Part shown: positions 9,392-16,004 of the stretch, piece by piece
Position numbering within the stretch: position 1 is the stretch's first letter
Layout of the letters: every line of letters begins with the position of its first letter
Translations under genes and position numbers: made by a program
DNA from: Mageeibacillus sp. UBA1212
GTDB lineage: Bacteria > Bacillota > Clostridia > UBA1212
Reading direction: 5' to 3'
DNA length: 64,000 nt
Assembly: GCA_002309655.1 (NCBI GenBank)
Contig: DBXM01000008.1
Span: 24,834 to 88,833 of the forward strand
Notes under the pieces: generated by a model
Seen by the model: the letters and a program-made list of their open reading frames with translations, nothing else
Told to the model about the DNA's origin: nothing
The model's database searches: none

Positions 9392-10279
9392 ATGAGAAAA
9401 CTGTTGGTAAGCATCAAAAAACGCCCGATACTTTTGATCTTCATCGCGTTCATGACGGCAGTCCTCTGCTTCGCGGTGCAGTTCAATTCGTTCACGAAGG
9501 AATTCGGGTCGTTCTCGAGGCTTTTTCAGACAAACTACATACAGACGCTGACGGATATCGCCGGCTGGATCAGGAACCGCGCGACGCAGCCCGCACTGAT
9601 GGCCGTGTCGGTACTTATCGCGATTGCGGCAATGCTGGGCGTTGCGATACTGTGCGGCTTGCTCTACTCGGGCTACTCGTACGTGATGTACGTCAGCTGC
9701 TTCACGACGATCCATCCGCAGCAGAACAAAAAGCAGAAACGGAGCGGCACGCTTTTCCGCGAGGGCATCAACAAGCGCTTCTTCAGCATGATGGGCTACT
9801 TCTTCTTCGTGTTCCTCTCGCTGGCGCTGCTGCTTTTCGCGCTCGTCTACGCGACGATGCCGCTGGCGCTTTCCATCGAGAAGGTCATTGCCGGCGACGC
9901 GATGCAGATCCTGCCGATGATACTGCTGACGGCGATCATCGTGTTCCTGCTGTTCTTCGCGGTCATTTTCTACGCGATGTACGTCTCGTTCATGATGCCG
10001 AGCATTATCGCCTTCAAAAAGGGCGCGGTCAAGGTCGCCATCAAGATCGTGAATTCGTACTGCTGGTATCTGATTCCGCGCACGCTGGCGTTCCTGATCT
10101 ACAACCTGGCAATCGAGGCGGCGCTGCTGGCGGTGGGCTACGGACTCAAGTCGACGGTCCTTTCGGTGATCGTTTTCGCGGCGAACTGGATGCTGCGCAC
10201 GATTGGGAACATGATTTACACCTACTACGTTTTCAATACGTATATTGAGATGAAGGACGACATGTTCGAAGAGTCCTGA
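9392..10279 (+). CDS. Polytopic membrane protein of unknown function
   Basis: I do not recognise the family. The 295-residue product has about six strongly hydrophobic segments (near 12-32, 75-100, 133-160, 175-205, 225-250 and 255-275), joined by short basic loops such as HPQQNKKQKRSG and FREGINKRF. This suggests a multi-pass cytoplasmic-membrane protein. ATG 9392 has GGAG at 9381-9384 and follows a good promoter; the open frame extends upstream, but without ribosome site or plausible sequence. It lies alone between ribF and murA. No enzymatic or transporter motif is visible. Confidence 0.8.
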   Translation: MRKLLVSIKKRPILLIFIAFMTAVLCFAVQFNSFTKEFGSFSRLFQTNYIQTLTDIAGWIRNRATQPALMAVSVLIAIAAMLGVAILCGLLYSGYSYVMYVSCFTTIHPQQNKKQKRSGTLFREGINKRFFSMMGYFFFVFLSLALLLFALVYATMPLALSIEKVIAGDAMQILPMILLTAIIVFLLFFAVIFYAMYVSFMMPSIIAFKKGAVKVAIKIVNSYCWYLIPRTLAFLIYNLAIEAALLAVGYGLKSTVLSVIVFAANWMLRTIGNMIYTYYVFNTYIEMKDDMFEES

Positions 10280-10519
10280 GGAATCACGCTGCCTCAATTC
10301 ACTCTCACGCAGACTGCGTAAAGAGCCGCAACTGAGCGATTCTAAATATTATTACAGGCCGGCCGGTTTTTAGTGGGCGGCAGAAGATAAAAAGATCTAT
10401 TTCTTGCACGCGGAATAATCTCACCGGCAATTGCGGGTTTCGCGGGCGGCTTAAATTGAATTGTTTACTTAGGAAAAAACTAAAGGGATTTACTTAAGAA
10501 GAAGGGCATAGGGGTTCTT

Positions 10520-11791
10520 GTGAAAAGACTTGTCATCAACGGCGGAAAACCTCTTCACGGCGAGGTTTACATCAGCGGCAGCAAAAACGCCGCTGTGGGA
10601 ATCGTGGCTGCTACGATTCTCGCGAACGATATCTGCGTTCTGGAAAACGTTCCCGACGTCTCCGATATCAAAATAATGCTTGACGTACTCACTTCTCTCG
10701 GCGCGAACTGCAAGCGCGAAGGGGAGATTGTCGAAATAGATACCCGCGGCATAAACACGTGGGTTGCCGATCAGGACAGCATAAGTAAAATGCGCGGCTC
10801 GAGTTATCTCATGGGCGCGCTTCTTGGCCGTTTCCACAAGGCGCAGGTCTACCTTCCCGGCGGCTGCAGCATCGGCCCCAGACCCATCGACCAGCACCTG
10901 AAGGGCTTCTCCTGCCTCGGTTCTGACAACAAAACCGAATTCGGCCGCGTCACCTGCGACGCCTCGAACGGTCTTTTCGGCAACAACGTCTACCTCGACC
11001 TGATGTCGGTCGGCGCAACGATCAACATCATGCTTGCTGCGTGCACCGCGGTGGGCAACACCGTCATCGAGAACTGCGCAATGGAGCCGCACGTCGTTGA
11101 CGTCGCGAACTTCCTGAACACCTGCGGCGCGAACATCAGAGGCGCAGGCACGAACATCATCAAGATCCGCGGCGTTCCCAGGCTTCACGGCTGCACTTAT
11201 TCGATCATTCCCGACCAGATCGAGGCGGGAACGTTCATGGTCGCAGCGGCCGCCACCCACGGCGAGATCACAGTCAGGAATATCATTCCCAAGCACCAGG
11301 AGGCGCTCACCGCCAAGCTTGAGGAGATCAACGTGGGCGTGCAGGAAGGCTCCGACTGGATCCGCATCTTCGACAAGGGCGCGCTCAAACCCACCACCAT
11401 CAAGACGGCCGCGTATCCCGGATTCCCGACCGACATGCAGCCGCAGATCGTCACGCTCCTCACCTGCGCCGAGGGCTCCAGCAACGTCACCGAGACCATC
11501 TGGAACTCACGCTTCTCGTACATCTCCGACCTGAACCGCATGGGCGCCAACATCCGCATTTCCGAGCGCACCGCCGTTATCGAGGGCTGCCCAGCTCTTG
11601 CGGGAACTACCATCAAGGCTCCGGACCTTCGCGCGGGCGCGGCTTTCGTCATCGCGGCGCTGGCTGCAAAAGGAACGTCGATCGTGTACGGAACGAATTA
11701 CATCGACCGCGGGTACTACAATTTCGAAGGGAAGCTGGCAGGCCTGGGCGCAGATATCATTCGCGAGGAAGTCGACGAAGAAGAAATATGA
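10520..11791 (+). CDS. murA: UDP-N-acetylglucosamine 1-carboxyvinyltransferase MurA
   Basis: MurA transfers enolpyruvate from PEP to UDP-GlcNAc, the first committed step of peptidoglycan synthesis. The 423-residue product has the SGSKNAAVG motif (K22, N23) and the catalytic loop LPGGCSIGPRPIDQHL with Cys116, the fosfomycin target. Further family strings are GAGTNIIKIRGV, IIPDQIEAGTF and AAYPGFPTDMQPQ. Start GTG 10520 gives the usual short N-terminus; upstream is A/G-rich with only a weak site. Its TGA stop (11789-11791) is the first triplet of the structured element that begins here. Confidence 0.96.
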   Translation: MKRLVINGGKPLHGEVYISGSKNAAVGIVAATILANDICVLENVPDVSDIKIMLDVLTSLGANCKREGEIVEIDTRGINTWVADQDSISKMRGSSYLMGALLGRFHKAQVYLPGGCSIGPRPIDQHLKGFSCLGSDNKTEFGRVTCDASNGLFGNNVYLDLMSVGATINIMLAACTAVGNTVIENCAMEPHVVDVANFLNTCGANIRGAGTNIIKIRGVPRLHGCTYSIIPDQIEAGTFMVAAAATHGEITVRNIIPKHQEALTAKLEEINVGVQEGSDWIRIFDKGALKPTTIKTAAYPGFPTDMQPQIVTLLTCAEGSSNVTETIWNSRFSYISDLNRMGANIRISERTAVIEGCPALAGTTIKAPDLRAGAAFVIAALAAKGTSIVYGTNYIDRGYYNFEGKLAGLGADIIREEVDEEEI

Positions 11792-12227
11792 ACCGCACAT
11801 TCACGGATAATTATTCAATATGAACCGCCGCCGCAGCTTTGCATCGGCGGCACGAACGATTCCGCGAAGCGGTCAAGTGAGGGGCGCGATGCAAAGTGCG
11901 GCCTCTTTACACAATTTGCCCGAGTGTTTGTCGAGGATAAGGTGTCTTCGACAGATTACTTCGGGCAAATTGTTTTGCGCGAGCGGCCCTCTCGCAGTAG
12001 AGCCGCGTATGTCTCCGCTCAGTCTCCAGTTTAGCTGACGCTAAAAGTCGCCTTCGCGCGAGACATACGCGACTCGGCAAATTTGCGTTAGCAACCTTGT
12101 GTAGGACGCCGCAGCTTTGCATCGGCGTCGCGAGCGATTCCGCGAAGCGGTCAAGTGAGAGGCGCGATGCAAAGTGCGGCAGCTTCGGAGCCGCGCACGC
12201 AAAAATAGCTCGTGACTGTGCGGTTCA
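11789..12227 (+). repeat. Structured dispersed element, copy 1
   Basis: This is a non-coding, highly foldable segment. The outer stem is TGAACCGCACA (11789-11799, starting with the murA stop codon) with TGTGCGGTTCA (12217-12227), 11 of 11 paired. Inside are module alpha (11831-11901 and again 12109-12179), CCGCAgCTTTGCATCG...CGATGCAAAGTGCGG around a CCGC-GAA-GCGG hairpin, and module beta. Beta has stem CAATTTGCCCGA (11912-11923)/TCGGGCAAATTG (11961-11972) enclosing the loop motif GGTGTCTTCGAC. A further stem, GCGTATGTCTC (12005-12015)/GAGACATACGC (12060-12070), is perfect. A 12-bp direct repeat AATATGAACCGC occurs at 11786 and 11818. No protein-coding potential is apparent. Confidence 0.75.
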
Positions 12228-12229
12228 TA

Positions 12230-12526
12230 AAAAGCGTCGATTCCGATAAATTACCTTATGGAACGACGCCGCAGCTTTATGTTGGCGGCATGAACGATTC
12301 TGGGCTTTGCCCAGTCAAGTGAGGGGCGCAACATAAAGTGCGGCCTCTTTACGCAGTTTGCCGTAAATCTCAAGAAGACAAGGTGTCTTCGACGGATTGT
12401 GCGGCAAACTGCTTTTTGTGTGCAAACCACTCGCAGTATCTTCATACAGCTTCGGGTTTGCACGCAAAAAAATAACTCGGAACTTTGCATCCCTAAAAGC
12501 GTCGATTCCGGACTTGACGCTTTTAG
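12230..12526 (+). repeat. Structured dispersed element, copy 2
   Basis: Second copy, directly after copy 1. Module alpha is at 12269-12343, with the outer stem changed to CTTTATGTTG/CAACATAAAG and the inner hairpin changed to CTGGG/CCCAG; both still pair. Module beta has stem GCAGTTTGCCG (12353-12363)/CGGCAAACTGC (12402-12412) around GGTGTCTTCGAC. A second stem, TGCAAACC (12421-12428)/GGTTTGCA (12455-12462), follows. The borders carry a 16-bp direct repeat AAAAGCGTCGATTCCG (12230-12245 and 12495-12510). The right copy is the left arm of a perfect 11-bp hairpin CTAAAAGCGTC/GACGCTTTTAG (12493-12503/12516-12526). The direct repeats suggest insertion as a unit. Confidence 0.75.
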
Positions 12527-12583
12527 CAAATCAGCAGGAAGCCGCAGATTTGCGACTTATGTATTTTTACTCAAAAGAAAAAT

Positions 12584-12616
12584 CCGCGAGCTCTCAAGCG
12601 CTCGCGGGTTTTTGCC
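12584..12616 (-). terminator. Rho-independent terminator of the iscS-iscU-cysK operon
   Basis: CCGCGAGC (12584-12591) pairs with GCTCGCGG (12600-12607). On the minus strand the hairpin is followed by a T-rich run (ATTTTTCTTTT), just downstream of the cysK stop. The plus side also has GTTTTTG, so it may work in both directions. Confidence 0.8.
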
Positions 12617-12644
12617 TAAAACAAGGATAAAATTCAGCATAATT

Positions 12645-13577
12645 CTATTCCGTGAACAGCGGGGTGGAGTAGTAGCGGTCGCCGCTGTCGGGGAGGAGCG
12701 CCACGATCGTTTTGCCGCGGTTCTCGGGTCTCGAGGCAATCTCGATGGCGGCGTGGAGGGCGGCGCCGGAAGAGATGCCGACGGAGATGCCTTCCTTCCT
12801 TGCCAAAAGCTTGGAGGCCGCGAAGGCGTCCTCGTTTTTGACGCGGATGATGGCGTCGTAGATTTTTGTGTTGAGGACTTCCGGAACAAAGCCTGCACCG
12901 ATGCCCTGAATCTTGTGGGGGCCTCCTACGCCGGTGGAGAGGACAGGGGAGCTGTCGGGCTCGACTGCCACGATTTGGACGGTGGGCTTTTGCTCCTTGA
13001 GGTACTCGCCGACGCCGGTGAGGGTGCCACCGGTGCCGACTCCGGCTACAAAAATGTCGACCTCGCCGTCGGTGTCGCGCCAGATTTCGGGGCCGGTGGT
13101 GGCTCTGTGGATCGCGGGGTTGGCGGGATTCACGAACTGGCCGGGAATGAAGCTGCCGGGAATTTCCGCGGCGAGCTCTTCGGCCTTTGCGATGGCGCCC
13201 TTCATGCCCTTTGCGCCTTCGGTCAAAACGATTTCCGCGCCGTAGGCCTTGAGAATGTTGCGGCGCTCGACGCTCATAGTCTCGGGCATGGTCAGGATGA
13301 TGCGGTAGCCCTTGGCGGCGGCTATCGACGCGAGGCCGATGCCGGTGTTGCCGGAGGTGGGTTCGATGATCACGGAACCGGGGCCGAGGAGACCTTTTTG
13401 CTCTGCGTCTTCGATCATAGCCTTTGCGATGCGGTCCTTCACGGAGCCGGCCGGGTTGAAGTATTCGAGCTTGACGAGAAGGGTGGCTTCGAGCGCCTTT
13501 TCGGATTCTATGTTGGTGACTTCGACAAGCGGTGTGTTGCCGATGAGTCCGAGTGTGCCTTTGTAAACGTTTTTCAT
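12645..13577 (-). CDS. cysK: Cysteine synthase (O-acetylserine sulfhydrylase)
   Basis: This PLP enzyme makes cysteine from O-acetylserine and sulfide. The 310-residue product has NPAGSVKDRI with the PLP lysine at 47, PTSGNTGIGLASIAAAKGY, the phosphate-binding loop GTGGTLTGVGEYLKE, and GISVGISSGAALHAA near the C-terminus. The start at 13577 has GGAG 6-8 nt upstream; the frame is open further upstream but lacks family sequence. It is the third gene after iscS and iscU on the minus strand, linking cysteine synthesis to Fe-S assembly under presumed Rrf2 control. It ends before a strong hairpin terminator. Confidence 0.96.
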   Translation of the reverse strand: MKNVYKGTLGLIGNTPLVEVTNIESEKALEATLLVKLEYFNPAGSVKDRIAKAMIEDAEQKGLLGPGSVIIEPTSGNTGIGLASIAAAKGYRIILTMPETMSVERRNILKAYGAEIVLTEGAKGMKGAIAKAEELAAEIPGSFIPGQFVNPANPAIHRATTGPEIWRDTDGEVDIFVAGVGTGGTLTGVGEYLKEQKPTVQIVAVEPDSSPVLSTGVGGPHKIQGIGAGFVPEVLNTKIYDAIIRVKNEDAFAASKLLARKEGISVGISSGAALHAAIEIASRPENRGKTIVALLPDSGDRYYSTPLFTE

Positions 13578-13632
13578 TGTATTTTCTCCTGTTCTTGACG
13601 CACCGGGGTTTCCTTTTCCCGGCGCAAAGTTA

Positions 13633-14019
13633 TTATACCTTTTTTTCGGGGTGTTTTGAATAGTAATCGTCGAGCGCGTTTTTGATGGCTTCCTCCGCGA
13701 GCACGCTACAGTGCATTTTGTAGTCGGGAAGGCCATCCAGCGCCTCCGCGACGGCTTTGTTCGTGAGGGCGAGGGCCTCGTTGACAGGCTTGCCCTTGAT
13801 GAGCTCGGTCGCCATCGAGCTGGAGGCGATTGCGCTGCCGCAGCCGAACGTCTCGAACTTGACGTCGGTAATAATGTCGTTTTCGATTTTCAGATACATT
13901 TTCATGATGTCGCCGCATTTCGCGTTGCCGACTTCTCCGATGCCGTCGGCGTCTTCGATAACGCCCACGTTGCGCGGGTTGCGGAAATGATCCATCACTT
14001 TTTCGCTGTAAAGTGCCAT
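13633..14019 (-). CDS. iscU: Fe-S cluster assembly scaffold IscU/NifU N-terminal type
   Basis: This is the scaffold on which [2Fe-2S]/[4Fe-4S] clusters are built with sulfur from the neighbouring desulfurase. The 128-residue protein has the three conserved cysteines at 35 (GNAKCGD, with the conserved Asp at 37), 60 (FGCGSAIASSS) and 104 (MHCSVLAEEAIKNAL). This is the IscU/NifU-N pattern, without the SufU zinc-site insertion. The ribosome site AAAGGAG precedes the start. It lies 33 nt downstream of iscS and 55 nt upstream of cysK. Confidence 0.95.
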   Translation of the reverse strand: MALYSEKVMDHFRNPRNVGVIEDADGIGEVGNAKCGDIMKMYLKIENDIITDVKFETFGCGSAIASSSMATELIKGKPVNEALALTNKAVAEALDGLPDYKMHCSVLAEEAIKNALDDYYSKHPEKKV

Positions 14020-14052
14020 TTTTGAACTCCTTTCGATATTTTCAAGAGGGCG

Positions 14053-15243
14053 TCAGAGAAGAATGAACTCCGCCTTGCCGGAAACGAGATTGCGCCACAC
14101 GGGCGAAAAGCTTCGCAGGTACGAGACGACCTCGCCGGTTTGTTTGATTATGTAATCGACCTGCTCCTCGGTGGCGTCGTCGCCCAGAGTCAGCCTGAGC
14201 GAGCCGTGAGCGACGTCGTGAACGCGGCCTATCGCGAGAAGCACGTGGCTTGGGTCGAGGGAGCCGGAAGTACAAGCGGAGCCGGAAGACGCCTCAATGC
14301 CGCGGTCGTCGAGCAGGAGGAGGAGCGATTCGCCCTCAATTCCTTCGAAGCAGAAACTGACGTTGGAGGGAAGCCTATTAAGCGGGTCGCCGTTCAGCGC
14401 CGAGTGGGGAATTTCCGCGAGACCTTTTATAAGCCTGTCGCGGAGGGCGGTCAGTTTGAGCGCGTTGGCGGCCATGTTTTCGACCGCTTCCTCAAGCGCG
14501 ACGGCTGTTCCGCAGATTCCCGCGACGTTTTCGGTGCCGGCCCTTTTTCCGCGTTCCTGAGCGCCGCCTTCTATAAATGGAAGCAGCTTGACGCCCTTCC
14601 TGACGTAGAGGAAGCCTGAGCCCTTGGGACCGTGGAATTTGTGGGCCGAGGCGGAGAGCATGTCTACGTTGTCAAGATTCACGTCGACAGGAACGTGGCC
14701 GACAGCCTGAACCGCGTCGGTGTGGAAGAGGATCCCGCGCTGCTTTAAGATTTCGCCTATTTTTCGGACAGGCTGAAGCGTGCCGATTTCGTTGTTCGCG
14801 AACATCACCGTGACCAGGCAGGTGTCGTCGCGAAGCGCCCCCGTGAGTTCTTCCACGCGCACGATACCGTTCTCGTGAACGGGAAGGTAAGTCACCTCGA
14901 AGCCCTGTTTTTCCAGCTTTTTCAGCGTGTGGAGTACTGCGTGGTGCTCGATTGCGTCGGAGACGATGTGGGTCTTGCCGGCCTTTTTGCCGAGTTCTGC
15001 GGCGGAGAGTATCGCCTGGTTGTCGGCTTCGGACCCCCCGGAAGTAAAATAAATCTCACGCGGCGACGCCCCGATACATCGGGCGACTGCTTCACGCGCT
15101 TTTTCGACCGCCTCGCGTGCGAGCTGGCCGGACGTGTAGAGGCTGGAAGGGTTCCCGTAGTTTTCGGTGAGGAAGGGAAGCATCGCCTCAAGCGCTTTTT
15201 TGCTTAATTTAGTTGTTGCCGCGTTGTCTGCGTATATTTTCAT
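14053..15243 (-). CDS. iscS: Cysteine desulfurase IscS/NifS
   Basis: A PLP-dependent desulfurase that takes sulfur from cysteine for Fe-S clusters and thiolated cofactors. The 396-residue product has YADNAATT at the start, GGSEADNQAI, the PLP lysine at 202 in SAHKFHGPKG, RAGTENVAG, and the active-site Cys324 in SSGSACTSGSLDPSHVL (NifS/IscS class, mobile loop type). The ribosome site AAAGGA precedes ATG 15243. A good sigma-A promoter lies immediately upstream, and its -35 overlaps one arm of the dyad between iscS and iscR, so Rrf2 repression is likely. Confidence 0.96.
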   Translation of the reverse strand: MKIYADNAATTKLSKKALEAMLPFLTENYGNPSSLYTSGQLAREAVEKAREAVARCIGASPREIYFTSGGSEADNQAILSAAELGKKAGKTHIVSDAIEHHAVLHTLKKLEKQGFEVTYLPVHENGIVRVEELTGALRDDTCLVTVMFANNEIGTLQPVRKIGEILKQRGILFHTDAVQAVGHVPVDVNLDNVDMLSASAHKFHGPKGSGFLYVRKGVKLLPFIEGGAQERGKRAGTENVAGICGTAVALEEAVENMAANALKLTALRDRLIKGLAEIPHSALNGDPLNRLPSNVSFCFEGIEGESLLLLLDDRGIEASSGSACTSGSLDPSHVLLAIGRVHDVAHGSLRLTLGDDATEEQVDYIIKQTGEVVSYLRSFSPVWRNLVSGKAEFILL

Positions 15244-15273
15244 ACGACCATCCTTTCTTTATGCGGTGAGGTT

Positions 15274-15352
15274 ATTATAATACGTTTCACCTACCAAGTC
15301 AATAGGCAATTACAGATTTTTCTTGAATTGCCTATTTGCCCTGTGGTACAAT
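15274..15352. promoter_or_regulatory. Divergent iscS/iscR promoters with dyad operator
   Basis: For iscS on the minus strand: TTGACT (15297-15302) and TATAAT (15274-15279), 17-bp spacing. For iscR on the plus strand: TTGAAT (15324-15329) and TACAAT (15347-15352), 17-bp spacing. Between them is a perfect 10-bp inverted repeat ATAGGCAATT (15302-15311)/AATTGCCTAT (15326-15335) with a 14-bp spacer; its arms touch both -35 boxes. This is an obvious candidate operator for the Rrf2 protein encoded alongside, implying autoregulation. Binding is inferred, not shown. Confidence 0.75.
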
Positions 15353-15376
15353 AGGTAAATGAGAGGAGGCGTGCGT

Positions 15377-15772
15377 ATGATTTCGACAAAAGGACGCTAC
15401 GCGTTGAGAGTGATGCTCGATCTGGCAGAAAACGGCAGGGACGGCCACGTTCCGCTTAAGGAGGTCGCGGAGCGGCAGGAGATTTCGAAAAAGTACCTTG
15501 AGGCGATCGTGAAGGACCTTGTGAAGAGCAGACTGATCAGGGGCTCGAGCGGGAAGGGCGGAGGCTACGAACTTCTGAAGAAGCCCGAGGAGTACACTGT
15601 CGGCGAGATTCTGGAGGCTACGGAGGGACCGCTCAACGTGGTCGCCTGCCTTGCGGGTGACGCCGGAAAGTGCCCGCGCGCAGGAAGCTGCAAAACGCTC
15701 CCGCTCTGGGCGGAATACGACAAAATGTCGCACGACTATTTCTTTTCGAAAAAGCTGAGCGACCTGATGTAA
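15377..15772 (+). CDS. iscR: Rrf2 family transcriptional regulator, IscR-like
   Basis: A 131-residue winged-helix Rrf2 protein beginning MISTKGRYALRVMLDLAENG, with the recognition region ISKKYLEAIVKDLVKSRLIRGSSGKGGGYEL. Three cysteines (91, 99, 105, in CLAGDAGKCPRAGSC) sit where IscR binds its Fe-S cluster. That favours an IscR-type sensor over the cluster-free CymR type, although the divergent operon also contains cysK. ATG 15377 follows AGGAGG at 15364-15369; an in-frame ATG at 15359 coincides with the predicted transcription start and would lack a ribosome site. Confidence 0.93.
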   Translation: MISTKGRYALRVMLDLAENGRDGHVPLKEVAERQEISKKYLEAIVKDLVKSRLIRGSSGKGGGYELLKKPEEYTVGEILEATEGPLNVVACLAGDAGKCPRAGSCKTLPLWAEYDKMSHDYFFSKKLSDLM

Positions 15773-15786
15773 TGAAATGACAAGTT

Positions 15787-15828
15787 CCGCGGCCGGCGCG
15801 AAAAATGTTTCCGGCCGCGGCTTTTTTC
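15787..15828 (+). terminator. Rho-independent terminator of iscR
   Basis: CCGCGGCCGG (15787-15796) pairs perfectly with CCGGCCGCGG (15811-15820), followed by CTTTTTTCC. It lies 14 nt after the iscR stop. Confidence 0.92.
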
Positions 15829-16004
15829 CTAATTATGTGTATTCTCGCGTGCGCGCGCAATTGCGTGCGTTTATAAAGAAAAGTGTTGTTGTCGCGCCTG
15901 AAAACTGATAAAATACAATTAACAAATATCGCCGTAAAAGACTCCGGACACCGCGCCGAAAGTGCGTGACGGCCGGCCGCGAAAATGGCGAAAAGGAGAT
16001 AAAA

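Noticed and set aside
10291..10335. Possible relic of the beta module on the minus strand
   Set aside because: The complement reads GCGGCTCTTTACGCAGT-like, similar to the beta start, but it lacks the GGTGTCT loop and a stem; too short to claim.
12399..13598. 399-codon plus-strand frame opposite cysK
   Set aside because: cysK is unmistakable on the minus strand; this is its complement plus the repeat element.
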